A stretch of 64,000 nucleotides of DNA from Nocardia amikacinitolerans NBRC 108937 (lineage in GTDB: Bacteria > Actinomycetota > Actinomycetes > Mycobacteriales > Mycobacteriaceae). The DNA is taken from assembly GCF_001612615.1 (NCBI RefSeq), contig NZ_BDAU01000014.1, positions 146,436 through 210,435 on the forward strand, in the 5' to 3' direction. The stretch's first letter is position 1. The stretch itself is not shown here. Below are more notes on the stretch, generated by a model. That model was not told where the DNA came from and ran no database searches. It saw only the letters and a list, made by a program, of their open reading frames with translations.

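Noticed and set aside
63842..63842. ATG at 63842 as the true start of giant B
   Set aside because: The frame stays open to base 64000 with an in-phase Pro/Asp linker, and giant A has about 850 residues before the equivalent position.
1..64000. Insertion sequences, tRNAs, rRNAs, phage attachment sites
   Set aside because: No transposase, terminal inverted repeats, tRNA-like cloverleaf or rRNA sequence was recognised on either strand.

Overview
The window is very GC-rich with almost no intergenic space. Its type VII (ESX-like) secretion hallmarks are an N-terminal WXG100/CpnT-like domain, a YbaB/EbfC (EspL-like) small protein and papain-fold toxin domains. This points to a mycolic-acid actinomycete, most likely Nocardia or a close relative. 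That assignment is inference; there is no rRNA or housekeeping marker gene here.

Layout. About 94% of the window is two enormous open reading frames on the minus strand, each running off one edge. Giant A starts at 28568 and is still open at base 1 (at least 9,522 residues). Giant B enters open from base 64000 and stops at 32364 (at least 10,544 residues). Between them is a 4-kb cassette. A plus-strand OmpR-type response regulator (31662-32336) lies convergent to the end of giant B and divergent from a minus-strand row of three small genes. These are a 532-residue protein with a YezG/DUF600-like domain and a YrhB/Imm35-like tail (31258-29660), a 105-residue helical protein (29473-29156) and a YbaB-family protein (29079-28585). 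The YbaB gene is followed after 16 bp by giant A.

Giant A and giant B are paralogues. Both contain, in the same order, an acidic Pro/Asp linker, a DUF1023-type alpha/beta-hydrolase fold without its nucleophile serine, a papain-fold (Cys-His-Asp) toxin-type domain and a helical 'AIAEQRxRTLLRAGAIEAL' segment. Further on they diverge into different collections of duplicated modules. Giant A carries seven complete papain-fold domains and an eighth begun at the window edge, a 4-kb internal duplication, a GNAT acetyltransferase domain, four sigma-region-4-like helix-turn-helix units and a second pseudo-hydrolase. Giant B carries three papain-fold domains, ten alternating metallopeptidase-like units that lose their HExxH motif from the N- to the C-terminal side, an ADP-ribosyltransferase-like domain without ExE, an intact HEIGH metallopeptidase domain, a 2.5-kb duplicated block, a roughly 600-residue proline-rich stalk and a small C-terminal domain.

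Working model (inference): two secreted or surface-exposed polymorphic effectors of about 1 MDa, exported by an ESX machine encoded elsewhere, have grown by repeated capture and duplication of toxin modules, many now catalytically retired. The small genes upstream of giant A would supply immunity or chaperone functions, and the response regulator may control the cassette.
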